Shown here in pieces: positions 51,018-60,718 of a stretch of 64,000 bases of DNA. The DNA is taken from assembly GCA_942492115.1 (NCBI GenBank), contig CALODL010000008.1, positions 33,339 to 97,338 of the forward strand, written 5' to 3'. Within the stretch, counting starts at the first letter, position 1, and the number at the start of each line of letters is the position of its first letter. Source of the stretch: CALODL01 sp942492115 (GTDB lineage: Bacteria; Planctomycetota; Phycisphaerae; UBA1845; CAIVHJ01). Both the position numbers and the translations under genes were made by a program. The notes beneath the pieces are model-generated. The model searched no databases. It was given only the letters and a program-made list of their open reading frames with translations, and was not told where the DNA came from.

Positions 51018-52606
51018 TCGGCCCTGCGGATGAGCATGCTCCCCGGGGCACCCGGGTCAAGGCGGGCGTACGATTCGAGCAGCACGGTGCCGAGCCCGAC
51101 GTAGTCTATCCCGCCGCCGTTCCAGGCCCCGGCGGCCAGGCGCTGCGCCGTGTCGTGGGGCATCAGGACCAGCTTTGGCAGGCGCGTGCGAATGGCCGTC
51201 GTGATGTCGTCGACGATCAGCTGGCCATGTCGTCCGATCTGCGCCACGTTCAGACCACTTGTAAACCGTCCCGGGCTCGGTCGCCGAGTGACCCAGTACG
51301 TCCGTGGGTTGTAGCCCCAGATGAATATCGCATCCCCGGGAACCGTGTTGGCTTCGACCAGCTCGATCAGCGCGCGGCTGTTGAACGGATCCGGGTCCTC
51401 GGTGCGCATGTACCACGCATGTTTCGCCCAGTCCAGCTGGCTGTCGAGCGGATCAACGGCCATGTATCCACACCACAGGAGCAGTGCAATGCGGTAGACC
51501 TGCGCTTGCGTTCGTCCACCGACCGCGAGCGGTCCGCAGAGTGCGATGCCCGCCGTAGCCAGAAGCAGCATCGGGGCCAGCATCGTCGGCACGTAATGCA
51601 TTGCATTGTTGGGGCCGGTGAACACGAGATAGGTGGCGCAACCCCACCACAAGGTCAGGAGCGGCAGTGCTGCTGGCATCACCGTCTTCGGCGCGGACGT
51701 GTGAGGGTCGTGGCGGATGTCCCACCAGCGGGCGACACCCACGATCAGCGCCATCATGGCCAGTATTGCCGGCAAAGCGAGGATGTGCATGTGCTCGCCC
51801 ATACCGAACCACCGCGGGCTGGACGCCGCACCATTATGAGCGTCCATGTAGGCACCGACGAAGGTTACGACGCCATACCACGCCCACGTCAGGTCACCCG
51901 TCAAGGCAATGCCGCCGACGGCTGCCGAGAGTGCCAGCAAGATGCCGCAAGCGACCAGGCCCACCTGGGCAAACAAAGCGCGGATCGTCTGCCGTCCGGT
52001 GCAGGTCAGGAGCAGTTGATGTATGACGATTGCGACGGTGGCTGCCACGCCCGTTTGTTTGAAGATCGGAGAGCAGCCGGCCAGGCCTCCGACAATCAGC
52101 CAGCGGCATGTGCCTTCACGGCAGACCGCGCGATCGTAGGCCAGGATGGCAGCAAGGTCGAAGAGAACGACGAACAGTTCGGGACGGTTGGTGCCACCGC
52201 GATACATCTGGTGCCACAGGTAGAGCGCTGCCAGCACCGTGCCGAGCGCTGCGGCGCGCGCACCGAACCAGCCCCGCGCACAGCGGTGGAACACGATCAT
52301 GACGCCGCATGACGCGACGACACACACGGCGATGACACCGCTGTAGTGTCCACCTGCGAGAGCCAGGCCTGCAGCGTTGACCCAGAATATGCCGGGTGGT
52401 TTGTTGTCCCAGTATTCGCCGTACAGCGAGTGGCCATCATTGATCTGGGCACCGTAGTAGGCGAAGAGCCACGAATCGGCTTCGTCCGTGCGCAGGTGGG
52501 CCAGCGCCTGGCCTATGGCAAAAACGGGTACTGCACAAGCAAGCAGCATCACGATGAGAGCGCGCTCAGCGCCCCGTGCATTGTGCGATGGGCTGGTTGG
52601 TTCCAC
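50963..52606 (-). CDS. Polytopic glycosyltransferase-39-like membrane protein
   Basis: 547 aa with about 11 hydrophobic segments. The region RTDEADSWLFAYYGAQINDG...YGEYWDNKPPGIFWVNA carries the early acidic residue and the DNKPPG-type motif of the PMT/ArnT-like GT-C family. RGGTNRPELFVVLF is the second luminal motif. The C-terminal 130 residues form a periplasmic domain (VPGDAIFIWGYNPRTYW). It should transfer a lipid-linked sugar to an extracytoplasmic acceptor. Starts at GTG 52606. The end overlaps fahA by 55 bases in convergent orientation. Confidence 0.8.
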   Translation of the reverse strand: MEPTSPSHNARGAERALIVMLLACAVPVFAIGQALAHLRTDEADSWLFAYYGAQINDGHSLYGEYWDNKPPGIFWVNAAGLALAGGHYSGVIAVCVVASCGVMIVFHRCARGWFGARAAALGTVLAALYLWHQMYRGGTNRPELFVVLFDLAAILAYDRAVCREGTCRWLIVGGLAGCSPIFKQTGVAATVAIVIHQLLLTCTGRQTIRALFAQVGLVACGILLALSAAVGGIALTGDLTWAWYGVVTFVGAYMDAHNGAASSPRWFGMGEHMHILALPAILAMMALIVGVARWWDIRHDPHTSAPKTVMPAALPLLTLWWGCATYLVFTGPNNAMHYVPTMLAPMLLLATAGIALCGPLAVGGRTQAQVYRIALLLWCGYMAVDPLDSQLDWAKHAWYMRTEDPDPFNSRALIELVEANTVPGDAIFIWGYNPRTYWVTRRPSPGRFTSGLNVAQIGRHGQLIVDDITTAIRTRLPKLVLMPHDTAQRLAAGAWNGGGIDYVGLGTVLLESYARLDPGAPGSMLIRRADQSTAGSTELRSSPKPTL

Positions 52607-52644
52607 GGCTCGATCTTAACCTGGATCCCGGCTCGAGCGTGAGG

Positions 52645-53073
52645 CTACGTCGTTTCGATCCACGTCTCGTGCAAGTGGAGCCATTCGAGGCCGTTGGGGG
52701 TTGTCTCGCTTACGCGAAAGATTGCAGAGCTCTGACGGCCTCTGGCCGGGCCACCCCGGCTTTGCCATTCCTGATATGTCACCAGGATGAAATCGGCGGT
52801 GGCAATGTGTGTTGAGAACTCTTCGATCCGGATTTCGACCTCGGCGGTCGAGCCCGGGGTCTTGTTGAGCGGGTGGTTCTGTCGGACCAGGGCCAGCACC
52901 TGCGGACGGCTGATTGGACGTCCCGCTGGGCTGACGAGGATAAATTCCTCGGCCAGGACTCCGGCGAGGCGGGCAAAGGTTTCGTCCGTTGCAGGCACAT
53001 CGCCGTTGAACCACGCCTCGAAGAACGCGTGAAGTTCGCGGACTTCTCGTTCACAGTGGGCGGCGACAGTCAT
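52645..53073 (-). CDS. SnoaL/DUF4440-like NTF2-fold protein
   Basis: 142 aa. The pattern VRELHAFFEAWFNGDVPATD ... LAEEFILVSPAGRPISRPQVLAL ... VRIEEFSTHIATADFILVTYQEWQ ... SAIFRVSETTPNGLEWLHLHETWI fits the alpha+beta cone of NTF2-like (DUF4440/SnoaL) proteins. Such proteins bind small ligands, and a few are enzymes; no catalytic residues can be assigned here. It lies between the glycosyltransferase and icd genes, all on the minus strand. Confidence 0.65.
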   Translation of the reverse strand: MTVAAHCEREVRELHAFFEAWFNGDVPATDETFARLAGVLAEEFILVSPAGRPISRPQVLALVRQNHPLNKTPGSTAEVEIRIEEFSTHIATADFILVTYQEWQSRGGPARGRQSSAIFRVSETTPNGLEWLHLHETWIETT

Positions 53074-53130
53074 GGATGAAATCGGAAGTCAGGGCCAGAG
53101 CCCCTCCCGGGGCTTCTGGTTGCCTGGGGT

Positions 53131-54402
53131 CTAGTCCATGTGCTTGATGACGGCATCGCCGAACTCGGAACACTTGAGCAACGTGGCGCCGTCCATCAGA
53201 CGTTCGAAATCATAAGTGACGGTCCTGGCCGAGATAGCGCCGGAAACGCCCTTGATGATAAGATCTGCTGCCTCGGTCCAGCCCAGGTAGCGGAACATCA
53301 TTTCACCAGACAGGATGACTGAGCCCGGGTTGACCTTGTCCTGATCCGCGTACTTCGGCGCTGTGCCGTGGGTCGCCTCGAAGATCGCATGGCCCGAGTC
53401 GTAATTGATGTTTCCGCCGGGGGCAATGCCAATTCCGCCGACGCAGGCAGCAAGAGCGTCACTGATGTAGTCGCCGTTGAGGTTCATCGTGGCGATGACA
53501 TCGTATTCGGCCGGGCGGGTCAGGATCTGCTGCAGGAAAGCGTCGGCGATGACATCCTTGATCACGATGTCCTTGCCTGTATTGGGATTCTTGAGCACCT
53601 GCCACGGGCCGCCGTCGAGTTCTGTTGCGGCGAAGTGAGTCCTGGCCAGTTCGTAGCCCCAATCACGGAATCCACCCTCGGTGAATTTCATGATATTGCC
53701 TTTGTGCACGAGAGTCACACTACTGCGGTCGTTGTCGATGGCATACTGAATGGCGGCCTTGACGAGACGCCCGGTGCCGTCGGCGCTGATGGGCTTGATG
53801 CCGAACCCGGTGGTTTCGGGGAAACGGACTTTCTTGAACCGCTCACCGAAATTCTCGGCCAGAAGCTTTTTGAACTTCGCGCAATCGGGAGTGCCGTTCT
53901 CGAATTCGATCCCGGCGTAAATATCTTCGGAGTTTTCGCGGAAGATGACCATGTTGGTCTTCTCCGGATGATGAACCGGCGAGGGGACGCCTGTGAAGTA
54001 GCGCACGGGTCGCAAACAGACGTAGAGGTCCAGTTGCTGGCGCAGGGCCACGTTCAGTGAGCGAATACCGCCGCCGACGGGTGTCGTCAACGGCCCCTTG
54101 ATGCCGACGCGAAACTGTTGAAAAGCTGCGATGGTATCGTCCGGCAGCCAGCTTTCGAACTGGTTGAAGGCCTTCTCTCCGGCGAAGACTTCAACCCACG
54201 CGACGGCGCGCCGGTCTCCGTAGGCCTTGGACACTGCGGCGTCGAAGACCCGCTGTGAGGCCCGCCAGATGTCGGGGCCTGTACCGTCGCCTTCGATGAA
54301 CGGCAGGATCGGCCGGTCCGGAACCTGCAGCCGCCCCGATGAATCGATGGAGATACGCTCGCCCACATCTGGGACCTGAATGGTGTCGAATTGCTGTGTC
54401 AT
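53131..54402 (-). CDS. icd: Isocitrate dehydrogenase (NADP-type)
   Basis: 423 aa, the size of the E. coli-type homodimeric enzyme. Oxidatively decarboxylates isocitrate to 2-oxoglutarate in the TCA cycle. Motifs: PILPFIEGDGTGPDIW, GPLTTPVGGGIRSLNVALRQ (with the substrate-binding, AceK-regulated Ser in the IRSLN loop), LDLYVCLRPVRYF, VIFRENSEDIYAGIEF, VHKGNIMKFTEGGFRDWGYE, NLNGDYISDALAA and IFEATHGTAPKYA. The ATG at 54402 has AAGGAAA upstream. The E-N-S-E-D-I-Y-A-G-I-E loop is the NADP-class signature. Confidence 0.96.
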   Translation of the reverse strand: MTQQFDTIQVPDVGERISIDSSGRLQVPDRPILPFIEGDGTGPDIWRASQRVFDAAVSKAYGDRRAVAWVEVFAGEKAFNQFESWLPDDTIAAFQQFRVGIKGPLTTPVGGGIRSLNVALRQQLDLYVCLRPVRYFTGVPSPVHHPEKTNMVIFRENSEDIYAGIEFENGTPDCAKFKKLLAENFGERFKKVRFPETTGFGIKPISADGTGRLVKAAIQYAIDNDRSSVTLVHKGNIMKFTEGGFRDWGYELARTHFAATELDGGPWQVLKNPNTGKDIVIKDVIADAFLQQILTRPAEYDVIATMNLNGDYISDALAACVGGIGIAPGGNINYDSGHAIFEATHGTAPKYADQDKVNPGSVILSGEMMFRYLGWTEAADLIIKGVSGAISARTVTYDFERLMDGATLLKCSEFGDAVIKHMD

Positions 54403-54562
54403 CACTGATTTCCTTGTCAATCGAAAGAGGCTGCGATGCTAGCTACCCGCCTGATCGATGTCAATTTGCCGACGGCCATCGCATTGGCACCCAGCGGACT
54501 TTGGCCTATCATAAGCCACTCGATCGAGACCAACCAACCGACCATCGAAGGAGATGACCGCA

Positions 54563-55087
54563 ATGTCACAACAGCGTAGTGGCGTTCAGACGTTCAAAGG
54601 GAATCCGATGACTCTGATCGGACCGGCCCTCGAATGCGGAACCGCAGCCCCAGATTTCAAAGTGGTCAAGAACGACCTGTCCGATGCGACGCTGGCGTCC
54701 TTGAGCGGCAAGGTGTGTGTGCTGAATGTCGTGCCGTCGCTCGAGACCCCGGTGTGTGACACCCAGACTCGCCGTTTCAACGAAGAGGCGGCCGCACTCG
54801 GTGATCAAGTCGTGATCCTGGCTGTCAGCAAGGACTTGCCTTTTGCTCAGAAACGCTGGTGCGCTGCGGCAGGGGTTGAACGCGTGCACACGGCCAGTGA
54901 TTTTCGCGGCGGATTCGGTGAGACCTACGGCGTTCTCATTGCGGATGGGCCACTGGCCGGCCTTCTCGCCCGCGCGGTGTTCGTCGTCGATGGTTCGGGG
55001 AAACTGGTCTACCAGCAGATCTGTCCCGAACTCGCAGAAGAGCCCGATTATGCCGCGGTCCTCGAGGCCGTCAAGAAGTTCGCCTGA
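54563..55087 (+). CDS. tpx: Thiol peroxidase (Tpx)
   Basis: 174 aa. An atypical 2-Cys peroxiredoxin that reduces peroxides using thioredoxin. VVPSLETPVCDTQTRRFNEE holds the peroxidatic Cys, and FAQKRWCAAAGVERVHTASDF holds the resolving Cys. The C-terminal FVVDGSGKLVYQQICPEL...PDYAAVLEAVKKF is typical. The ATG at 54563 is correctly spaced from GAAGGAG; the ATG at 54554 is directly after it and so less likely. It is divergent from icd (160-base gap). Confidence 0.96.
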   Translation: MSQQRSGVQTFKGNPMTLIGPALECGTAAPDFKVVKNDLSDATLASLSGKVCVLNVVPSLETPVCDTQTRRFNEEAAALGDQVVILAVSKDLPFAQKRWCAAAGVERVHTASDFRGGFGETYGVLIADGPLAGLLARAVFVVDGSGKLVYQQICPELAEEPDYAAVLEAVKKFA

Positions 55088-55108
55088 TTCATCTCCGAGT
55101 CAGATCTA

Positions 55109-55140
55109 CGCTCCGTGGCGGCCGGTGCCGCCGCGGAGCG
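55109..55140 (+). terminator. Hairpin terminator of tpx
   Basis: CGCTCCGTGGCGGC / GCCGCCGCGGAGCG, 14 pairs with one G-U and a CGGT loop, 21 bases after the stop. Followed by CTTGTT, a weak U tract. Confidence 0.65.
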
Positions 55141-55505
55141 CTTGTTGCCCGCCCCGAAGGCTTTGCGCTGATGGCCTGCGCTTCCGCTATTCCGAGAACC
55201 GTGAATAGAAATCGAAGGGTATGCACTTATAATTCGGTGCAAGATCGGCATGCAGCATTCTGCGTCTGAAAGCTGCAGTTTCTGCAACCTGTCGCAGCCC
55301 AGCGGTTCGCACGAGCTCATCCGAGCCAACTGAAGCGTGGGTCAGGCTGGAGACCGTCGATATTCTTTCGGGAGCAACTTTTGCGGCTGCTTCTCGTATT
55401 AATGACATCCCGGGGGCGAAAGAACGCTCCGGTTCGCTTGAAGGTCGCGGCACTGTCGTGCGCGCGTCGCAGGTGACAAGTCGAACGCTTGAACGAGGAC
55501 GATCA
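55141..55505. other. Gene-free stretch (365 bases)
   Basis: Separates tpx from the ABC operon. TATAAT occurs at about 55231, but without a convincing -35 box. No coding frame looks real. Confidence 0.4.
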
Positions 55506-57860
55506 GTGGAGCATGTCGGGCCGCTGCGGACACAGGAGCTGGCACTCGCGCTTGGGGTGTGGATGCTGTTGGCCTCGGCGGCGGCCGCCACCATCGAAGT
55601 GAGCACCCCTGAGGTGGGGTATCGCGCCGACACCGTGTCACGCGTCTATCGAAGCGGGGCGTACCTGCCGGTCGGAATCAATATTCGCATGACCGCCGGG
55701 GAACCGGTGCCGGTGTTTTTGCGCGTGGGTCAGCATGACCGTGACGGTGATGTCGTTCATTCGGAGGTGTTCGCAACCCTGAGCTCGAACTCAGACGGTG
55801 GTGTGCGGCGACACTGGTTGTACTATGTGCCCAACCCCGACACCTCCGTCCGCGACCAGGGTATCGAATTCCAGATCATTCATGCCGAGACGGGCGAGGC
55901 CATCGAATTCGTCCATGAGCAGGAGGCCACGCGACGCCTCGAGATTGGCAATAATCTCGAGCTGATCGAAGACTCGGCGTTCTTCATGCTGATCATTTCC
56001 GAGGATGCCGCGGGACCGTTGATGACATTGAGCGACCTGACGCGCGAAGAGGGGCCGCGATTCGAGCGACACCTGCGTCTGGCGAACCTGTCACCGGATC
56101 AGATTCCAGACCACTGGCATGGCCTCGAGACCGTCGACGCGATCGTGTGGGACGGCGCCACGCCTACTTCGCTGAGCCCGAATCAACTGGACGCCCTGTT
56201 CGATTGGGTGGAGCATGGCGGGCACCTGCTCATCACCGGATCGACGACCGCGGATGCCATCCTGCAGAAGGGGACCTTCGGTAGTTATATTCCTGCGCGT
56301 CGTTCGGGAATCGAAACCGTGACCGAACTGCCCAACCGGCTGCTCAAGGGTGCTTGGGACCGGCGCGTGGCAGATGATGATCGTGGTGCTGAAGGCGACG
56401 ACGAGGAGATCCTCGTCAAGTACGACGAACCTGTTGCGGTCGCGTTATGCACTTCGACCGATGATACGGCAAAACGCATTGCCCGAGCGGGCAGTGACCG
56501 CGTCTACGCGGTGTCCAAGAATCACAAGGCTGGGCGCGTGTCGTTCATGGCCGTCACGCTTCACGATGTATTCGTCGATACGGATGAAGACCTGCTGGCG
56601 GACTTCGTCCGCAGCATGTTCGCGTTGGTCAAGTACACGCCTGAAGATGAGAACATGATATGGAGCCGCAACGCTCCGGTTCCGCTCTTCGACATGCTCA
56701 AAGCACCCATCAGTTTCTCCGAGAGACTGATCATTTACGTCTTCATGGTCATCGTTTTCGTGGCCATCTATACGGTCGGGTCGACGTGGGGGACCTGGGC
56801 GTTTTTGCGCAACCGGCACCGTTTGACCTATTGCTGGCCGGTCTTCGCCGTGACTGCGGCCTGTGCCAGTTTCGTCAGCTACGGCGCGGTCCGTGGGATG
56901 CTCGGGATCGGTTACGATCTCCAGCAGCTGACCATTATCGATACGGCCCCTTCAACCTACTCGGCTAGCGCGCAGTGTTATTTTGGAATCAAGACGAGCA
57001 CGATGTCACGGCTGGACTTCTGGTTGCCGTCCGACGATCAGGACGGTGATGAGCCGAGATGGACCAGCGGGTATCTGCGACCGTTGTCACCGATCATCGG
57101 GGCCAGTGTTCGTCCCCAGCAACGTTTTGCCGACACCAAGAGCTACAAGATGCGTTCGTCATTCGCTGAACTGGAGGGCGTCCCGGTGCGTGCGACGCTG
57201 CGACAGCTCGAAGGCTACTGGCACGGCGCTTTGGGCGGCCAGATCGTATCGACCATATACAGAGATCGCGCGACCAGCATCAAAGAGAGCAGGGTTGGCG
57301 CAGACAGCTTCGTGCGCAACGAACTGGGGCACGATCTCAAACGCTGTTTCCTCATCGAGACCCGTTTCGATGCGGAACGCAGCGCGCAATCGCGAAACAC
57401 GACGACGCTCATCCATGACCTCGGAGCTCTGGGCGACGGTGAGGAGATGAATCTGGCCGTCGCCGTGGAACAGTCCTTGAACAAACTCGAGAGGCCCAAG
57501 GTTCTCGAAGACTTCCAGGCCGAAGCCGCGAGTAACATCAGCAGTGCCTTTGATCGGTCGGCCACGGGTCTCGGTGAATTCGAGCAGGCCGTGCTGCTCG
57601 TCACCACTTTTCGGGAGTACGATCCCAGGCCGACCTCCAAACGCAACTATTCGATACCCCTGATCCAGGAGAACTGCCGGTGGCTGGATCGGTCCATGGC
57701 GATTACGCCCGATCAGTTTCTGTTCGTCGCTTTCGCCAACGATCCCGGCCCCGTCGAACTACTGAGTCGCGAAGGCGATGATCTCTACGAACCCCTGCGC
57801 GCGGAAGCAGAGAACAGTGTGACCGTCTACCGGGTCACCATTCCGGTGCAAAGTAAGTAA
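55506..57860 (+). CDS. Membrane protein of an ABC exporter-like operon (GldG-like N-terminal part)
   Basis: 784 aa from GTG 55506 (GAGGAC upstream). A signal-anchor (LALALGVWMLLASAAAATIEV) is followed by an extracytoplasmic part of about 370 residues containing a DUF4350/Glutamine-amidotransferase-like core (VDAIVWDGATPTSLSPNQLD ... WVEHGGHLLITGST). Two membrane helices come next (LIIYVFMVIVFVAIYTVGS; VFAVTAACASFVSYGAV) and then a second long domain. It is cotranscribed with an ABC ATPase (13-base gap) and an ABC-2 permease, an arrangement like the gliding/polysaccharide-type ABC-GldG clusters. The substrate is unknown. Confidence 0.7.
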   Translation: MEHVGPLRTQELALALGVWMLLASAAAATIEVSTPEVGYRADTVSRVYRSGAYLPVGINIRMTAGEPVPVFLRVGQHDRDGDVVHSEVFATLSSNSDGGVRRHWLYYVPNPDTSVRDQGIEFQIIHAETGEAIEFVHEQEATRRLEIGNNLELIEDSAFFMLIISEDAAGPLMTLSDLTREEGPRFERHLRLANLSPDQIPDHWHGLETVDAIVWDGATPTSLSPNQLDALFDWVEHGGHLLITGSTTADAILQKGTFGSYIPARRSGIETVTELPNRLLKGAWDRRVADDDRGAEGDDEEILVKYDEPVAVALCTSTDDTAKRIARAGSDRVYAVSKNHKAGRVSFMAVTLHDVFVDTDEDLLADFVRSMFALVKYTPEDENMIWSRNAPVPLFDMLKAPISFSERLIIYVFMVIVFVAIYTVGSTWGTWAFLRNRHRLTYCWPVFAVTAACASFVSYGAVRGMLGIGYDLQQLTIIDTAPSTYSASAQCYFGIKTSTMSRLDFWLPSDDQDGDEPRWTSGYLRPLSPIIGASVRPQQRFADTKSYKMRSSFAELEGVPVRATLRQLEGYWHGALGGQIVSTIYRDRATSIKESRVGADSFVRNELGHDLKRCFLIETRFDAERSAQSRNTTTLIHDLGALGDGEEMNLAVAVEQSLNKLERPKVLEDFQAEAASNISSAFDRSATGLGEFEQAVLLVTTFREYDPRPTSKRNYSIPLIQENCRWLDRSMAITPDQFLFVAFANDPGPVELLSREGDDLYEPLRAEAENSVTVYRVTIPVQSK

Positions 57861-57873
57861 GCAGGAAGAACGC

Positions 57874-58803
57874 GTGATCATTCAGACCATTAACCTGACC
57901 AAGCGCTACGGCAAGCTCGTGGCTTTGAACAACCTCCACCTCGAGATCGAGGAAGGCGAGTGTTTTGGCTACATCGGGCCGAACGGCGCGGGCAAGACGA
58001 CGACCATCAAGATCCTCGCGACATTGCTGCAGCCGACCTGGGGTGAAGCCCGGGTGTGCGGTAAAGTCGTCGGTTATCAATCCCGCGAGATTCGTCCGCT
58101 GATTGGTTACGTACCGGATTTCTTCGGTGCTTACGAGGACATGGTAGTCCAGGAATACCTCGAGTTTTTTGCATCCGCCTACAACATCCTCGGTGACCAG
58201 CGTACCCGTGTCGTGGGTGATGTTCTCGAGTTGACGGACTTGGCGTACAAGCGGGATGCGATGGTTGATTCACTGTCACGCGGCATGAAACAGCGTCTCA
58301 GTGTCGCCCGAGTATTGCTCCATGATCCGAAGGTCCTGCTGCTCGATGAACCGGCCAGCGGCCTCGATCCGCGGGCCCGCATCGAAATGCGGGAGTTGCT
58401 GAAGGAGCTGAGACGCATGGGCAAGACCATCATTATCAGCTCGCACATTCTTCATGAGTTGGCCGAATTGTGCACGACCGTAGGGATCATCGAACAGGGC
58501 GAGATGCTTTTTCACGGCCCGCTCGAGGAAATCGTGCGACGGGCCAAGGTCGGGGCCCGGGTCCACGTGCGCGTGGTTGATCAGCAAACCCTGGCGGTCG
58601 AGCTGCTCGACCGTCATGACCACATCAAACGCGTCGAGCAGGACAACGGCCTGATCACTGTCGAGTTGTCCGAGAACGTGACCGACGTGTCCATGGTGGC
58701 CAAGACTCTCGTCGAGAATAATTTCCGTATTCAGGAGATCAAGGAGGAAGAGGTCAACCTCGAAACAGCGTTCATGCGCTTGACCAAGGGTGTGATCCAG
58801 TAG
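57874..58803 (+). CDS. ABC transporter ATP-binding protein (ABC-2 type)
   Basis: 309 aa from GTG 57874, with AGGAAG upstream. One nucleotide-binding domain: Walker A GPNGAGKTTT, Q-loop region PLIGYVPDFFGAYEDM, signature LSRGMKQRLSVARVL, Walker B VLLLDEPASGLDPRAR, and H-loop ISSHILHELAEL. About 90 residues follow, with a regulatory-type C-terminal domain (ARVHVRVVDQQTLAVELL). It powers the permease encoded next (26-base gap). Confidence 0.95.
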   Translation: MIIQTINLTKRYGKLVALNNLHLEIEEGECFGYIGPNGAGKTTTIKILATLLQPTWGEARVCGKVVGYQSREIRPLIGYVPDFFGAYEDMVVQEYLEFFASAYNILGDQRTRVVGDVLELTDLAYKRDAMVDSLSRGMKQRLSVARVLLHDPKVLLLDEPASGLDPRARIEMRELLKELRRMGKTIIISSHILHELAELCTTVGIIEQGEMLFHGPLEEIVRRAKVGARVHVRVVDQQTLAVELLDRHDHIKRVEQDNGLITVELSENVTDVSMVAKTLVENNFRIQEIKEEEVNLETAFMRLTKGVIQ

Positions 58804-58829
58804 TCCCGCGGGGAGGCGTCGAGCTACCG

Positions 58830-60674
58830 ATGAAACGCGATCCGATTCGAGATCTGGGCAACTGGTTGTGGTATTTGCTGCCCGCCAACCCCATTCTCCT
58901 GCGCGTTGTTCGCGGCGGCGGCCGTCGCACCCGCGATTTGTGGTACCGTTTTGGCTACCTGGCCGTGCTCCTGCTGGTGTTCCTCGTGGCCTTTCTCGCG
59001 ACGTCCAATTCAAAGAATGCCTCGCTGGTCGAGGTGGCCAAGACCTCGACACGGACCTTTCAACTCGTGGCCATGACGCAGCTGTTCCTGATGTGCTTCC
59101 TGGCGCCGGTGTTTACGGCCAGTGCAATTACACAAGAGCGTGACGCCGAGACTTACAATATCCTGCTGACCACGCCACTGACCAATGCACAGATTATTTT
59201 CGGGTCTCTGCTCAGTCGATTGTTCTTCGTTCTGGTCCTGCTGTTGTCCGGTATCCCCGTGTTCTGCATCACGATGATCTATGGTGGGGTGACCCTCAAC
59301 CAGATTCTGCTCAGCGCCGCAGTCGCTGCGTGTACCGCGATCATTACAGGATCACTGGCGATTCTGGTGAGCATGATCAAGATCGGGACTCGGCGCACGA
59401 TCTTCTCGTTCTTCCTGTCCATTGGCATGTACCTGTTGATCGTCTACGGGTTGGGCACGCAGGGGTGGACTGCTGTGAGCGAGGCTCCGTCCAATGTCGA
59501 TACGACACGTCGGATGAGCTGCTTGACGCCGTTTCATCCATTCCTGGCTTTGGAAGTCGGCCTGAATCATATTGCGCCGCCCCCGTTTTCTGATGTTGCG
59601 CATCGCGGTTGGCCGACCAAATACCTGCTGGCCTACCCGGATCTATCCTACTGCATCTTGACCATCCTGGCGTCGATTACCATGGTCGCGTTGAGCATGG
59701 CGTTCGTCCGGCGCGGAGCCTTGGAGGGTGAGAGCACATTCTGGAACAAGCTGTTATCGCGTTTCGGGCGGCGCCCGGCGGAACTCGAAGAGCGCAGGCG
59801 CAAGCCGCGCCATGTGTGGGCCAATCCAGTCGCCTGGCGCGAGGCGACCACGCGAGCCTCCGCGGCTTCGTCAGGCATGATGCGATGGTTACTGATCATT
59901 GGGGGGGCGTTTGCCGCGCTGGGCATCATGGGGTACCTCATCAACGGTTCGCCGATCATGTGGGAGGGGGCGACTGTCGATTTCGGCGCGCAGCAGGCCA
60001 GACACTACATTACGTTGCTGGTCATGATCGAATTTGCATTGATATTGCTGGTGGCGACCAATGCGTCGTCGACATCCATGACCCGTGAACGCGATTCAAA
60101 CACCATGGACATCCTGATCGCTACGCCGCTGACACCCCAGAACATCATGTGGGGCAAGCTGCGTGGGCTGATTTCCTTCACCGTTCCACTGCTTGCCGTT
60201 CCGATTCTGACCCTTGCGGTGTTTGCTGTGTATGGCATGATTCGGGCGGTGCCAGTGGTCAATTTCGAGGCCGTCGTCGAGGTTGCCGTGCTCATGCTGG
60301 TCTATACGGGCGTGGCATGTGTCATCGGGTTGCAAACTTCGATCAAACAGAAGAAGACCGTCAAGGCGGTCGTAATCAGCGTGATCCTCGTGAGCTTGTT
60401 TTGTGTTATCAGTTTCTTCATTGCCGATCAGATCGTTACGACCGCCAACGACGTGGGTGCGGCCCTCGCACCGCTGACGCCATTTACGGCCCTTAAGATG
60501 ATTGCTGATCCTTCACAATATGGCCTCGAAGTCCAGGACGGGAGCGTCCGGATCATGATGATGGTCGGCACCATCATCGCGGCATGCGGATGGGGAGGCG
60601 TGTGCGTTCTCGGCCTGTACAAGTCACTGGTCAAGAACTTCGATATGACCATTCGTCGCCAGACGGCATCATGA
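58830..60674 (+). CDS. ABC-2 type permease (fused double form)
   Basis: 614 aa with about 12 hydrophobic segments in two similar halves. Each half has an ABC-2 signature: SAITQERDAETYNILLTTPL and SMTRERDSNTMDILIATPL, the coupling-helix region that docks on the ATPase. So one polypeptide supplies both membrane halves. The linker between them is basic (RFGRRPAELEERRRKPRHVW). Third gene of the operon 55506-60674; function as exporter inferred. Confidence 0.9.
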   Translation: MKRDPIRDLGNWLWYLLPANPILLRVVRGGGRRTRDLWYRFGYLAVLLLVFLVAFLATSNSKNASLVEVAKTSTRTFQLVAMTQLFLMCFLAPVFTASAITQERDAETYNILLTTPLTNAQIIFGSLLSRLFFVLVLLLSGIPVFCITMIYGGVTLNQILLSAAVAACTAIITGSLAILVSMIKIGTRRTIFSFFLSIGMYLLIVYGLGTQGWTAVSEAPSNVDTTRRMSCLTPFHPFLALEVGLNHIAPPPFSDVAHRGWPTKYLLAYPDLSYCILTILASITMVALSMAFVRRGALEGESTFWNKLLSRFGRRPAELEERRRKPRHVWANPVAWREATTRASAASSGMMRWLLIIGGAFAALGIMGYLINGSPIMWEGATVDFGAQQARHYITLLVMIEFALILLVATNASSTSMTRERDSNTMDILIATPLTPQNIMWGKLRGLISFTVPLLAVPILTLAVFAVYGMIRAVPVVNFEAVVEVAVLMLVYTGVACVIGLQTSIKQKKTVKAVVISVILVSLFCVISFFIADQIVTTANDVGAALAPLTPFTALKMIADPSQYGLEVQDGSVRIMMMVGTIIAACGWGGVCVLGLYKSLVKNFDMTIRRQTAS

Positions 60675-60718
60675 TTGTAATTACTGATTGCCGCTTCACC
60701 GTCAACTGAGGACATTCC

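Noticed and set aside
50945..52312. 455-codon plus-strand frame after fahA
   Set aside because: Antisense to the glycosyltransferase-like gene, which has the membrane segments and GT-C motifs.
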